A stretch of DNA of 5,181 nt. Origin: Ignavibacteriota bacterium. Lineage in GTDB: Bacteria > Bacteroidota > Kapaibacteriia > Palsa-1295. A model generated the notes under the pieces. It made no database searches and was not told where the DNA came from. It worked only from the letters and a program-made list of their open reading frames with translations. A program made the position numbers and the translations under genes. Every line of letters starts with the position of its first letter. Positions within the stretch are counted from its first letter, which is position 1. Positions 5,007 through 5,181 of the stretch are shown here, piece after piece. The stretch is taken from assembly GCA_003151215.1 (NCBI GenBank), contig PLXB01000400.1, forward strand, positions 1-5,181, read 5' to 3'.

Positions 5007-5181
5007 TGTTAGCAGCCAGAGTCGGTATTGAACTCCTCCTAAAGAATGTTCCCGAGTTCAAAGAAATGATGAAGGATGTTTCCTCTTTTGTAGGAGCATC
5101 CTTTAAGCCTGTTATTGCTGAGATTAAGAAAAATAATGGTCAGATAAAGCAGCAATCCAAAAAAACAGGCGAAGAAATAAC
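5006..5181 (+). CDS. Tape measure protein, N-terminus (3' partial)
   Basis: The frame opens at ATG 5006 (TAATG overlap with the chaperone stop, SD at 4995-4998) and leaves the window after 58 codons. It begins MLAARVGIELLLKNVPEFKEMMKDV and continues as an alpha-helical, Lys/Gln-rich stretch (IKKNNGQIKQQSKKTGEEI). This resembles the start of tape measure proteins, which often open with a short beta-alpha element followed by long helices. The protein sets tail length and, being directly downstream of a frameshifting chaperone gene, is identified mainly by synteny. The gene is expected to be long (often more than 600 codons), but its length and domains lie outside the window. Confidence 0.7.
   Translation, partial: MLAARVGIELLLKNVPEFKEMMKDVSSFVGASFKPVIAEIKKNNGQIKQQSKKTGEEI

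Noticed and set aside
1..5181. CRISPR array, tRNA, att site, insertion sequence or defence system
   Set aside because: No direct-repeat array, cloverleaf, terminal inverted repeats, transposase or integrase was seen. The window is almost wholly filled by virion assembly genes.

Overview
The window is a stretch of the virion-assembly operon of a tailed bacteriophage or prophage (Caudoviricetes). All genes lie on the + strand and are tightly packed. The readable order is: end of a structural protein, a small ORF, a head-tail adaptor, a neck/tail-completion protein, a tail-terminator candidate, a small ORF, a GT9-family glycosyltransferase, a tail tube candidate, a tail assembly chaperone with a -1 frameshift extension, and the start of the tape measure protein. 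No tail sheath gene lies between the terminator and tube genes, so a siphovirus-like non-contractile long tail is the best guess. Start sites preceded by AGGAG, AGGTGA and AAAGGA show a host with a standard anti-Shine-Dalgarno sequence and the ordinary bacterial code, with TGA as stop. The host cannot be named. The GT9 gene belongs to a family best known from Gram-negative bacteria, but that is only a weak hint.

Region by region: bases 1-206 hold the C-terminus of an unidentified virion protein. Bases 206-403 hold a 65-residue ORF that overlaps the GTG start of the adaptor gene (330-1202). The adaptor carries a textbook EF-hand calcium loop near its C-terminus. Bases 1203-1288 are the only real intergenic gap and contain a perfect 11-bp stem-loop with a GNRA-type tetraloop. 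The neck gene (1289-1762) and terminator candidate (1763-2338) abut directly. A 45-codon ORF with a good ribosome binding site (2335-2472) leads into the glycosyltransferase (2465-3364). The tail tube candidate (3368-4396) has a Gly/Ser/Thr-rich internal linker. The chaperone gene (4396-4851) contains a run of ten T, at which a -1 shift gives a 203-residue fusion ending at 5006. The tape measure ATG overlaps that stop.

The genes fit one assembly pathway: adaptor and neck proteins close the filled head and dock the tail, the terminator caps the tail, the tube protein polymerises around the tape measure, and the two chaperone forms load tube subunits onto it. The outlier is the GT9 enzyme, placed immediately before the tube gene. 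The most interesting hypothesis in the window is that it glycosylates a virion protein, perhaps the tube linker, rather than acting in lipopolysaccharide synthesis.
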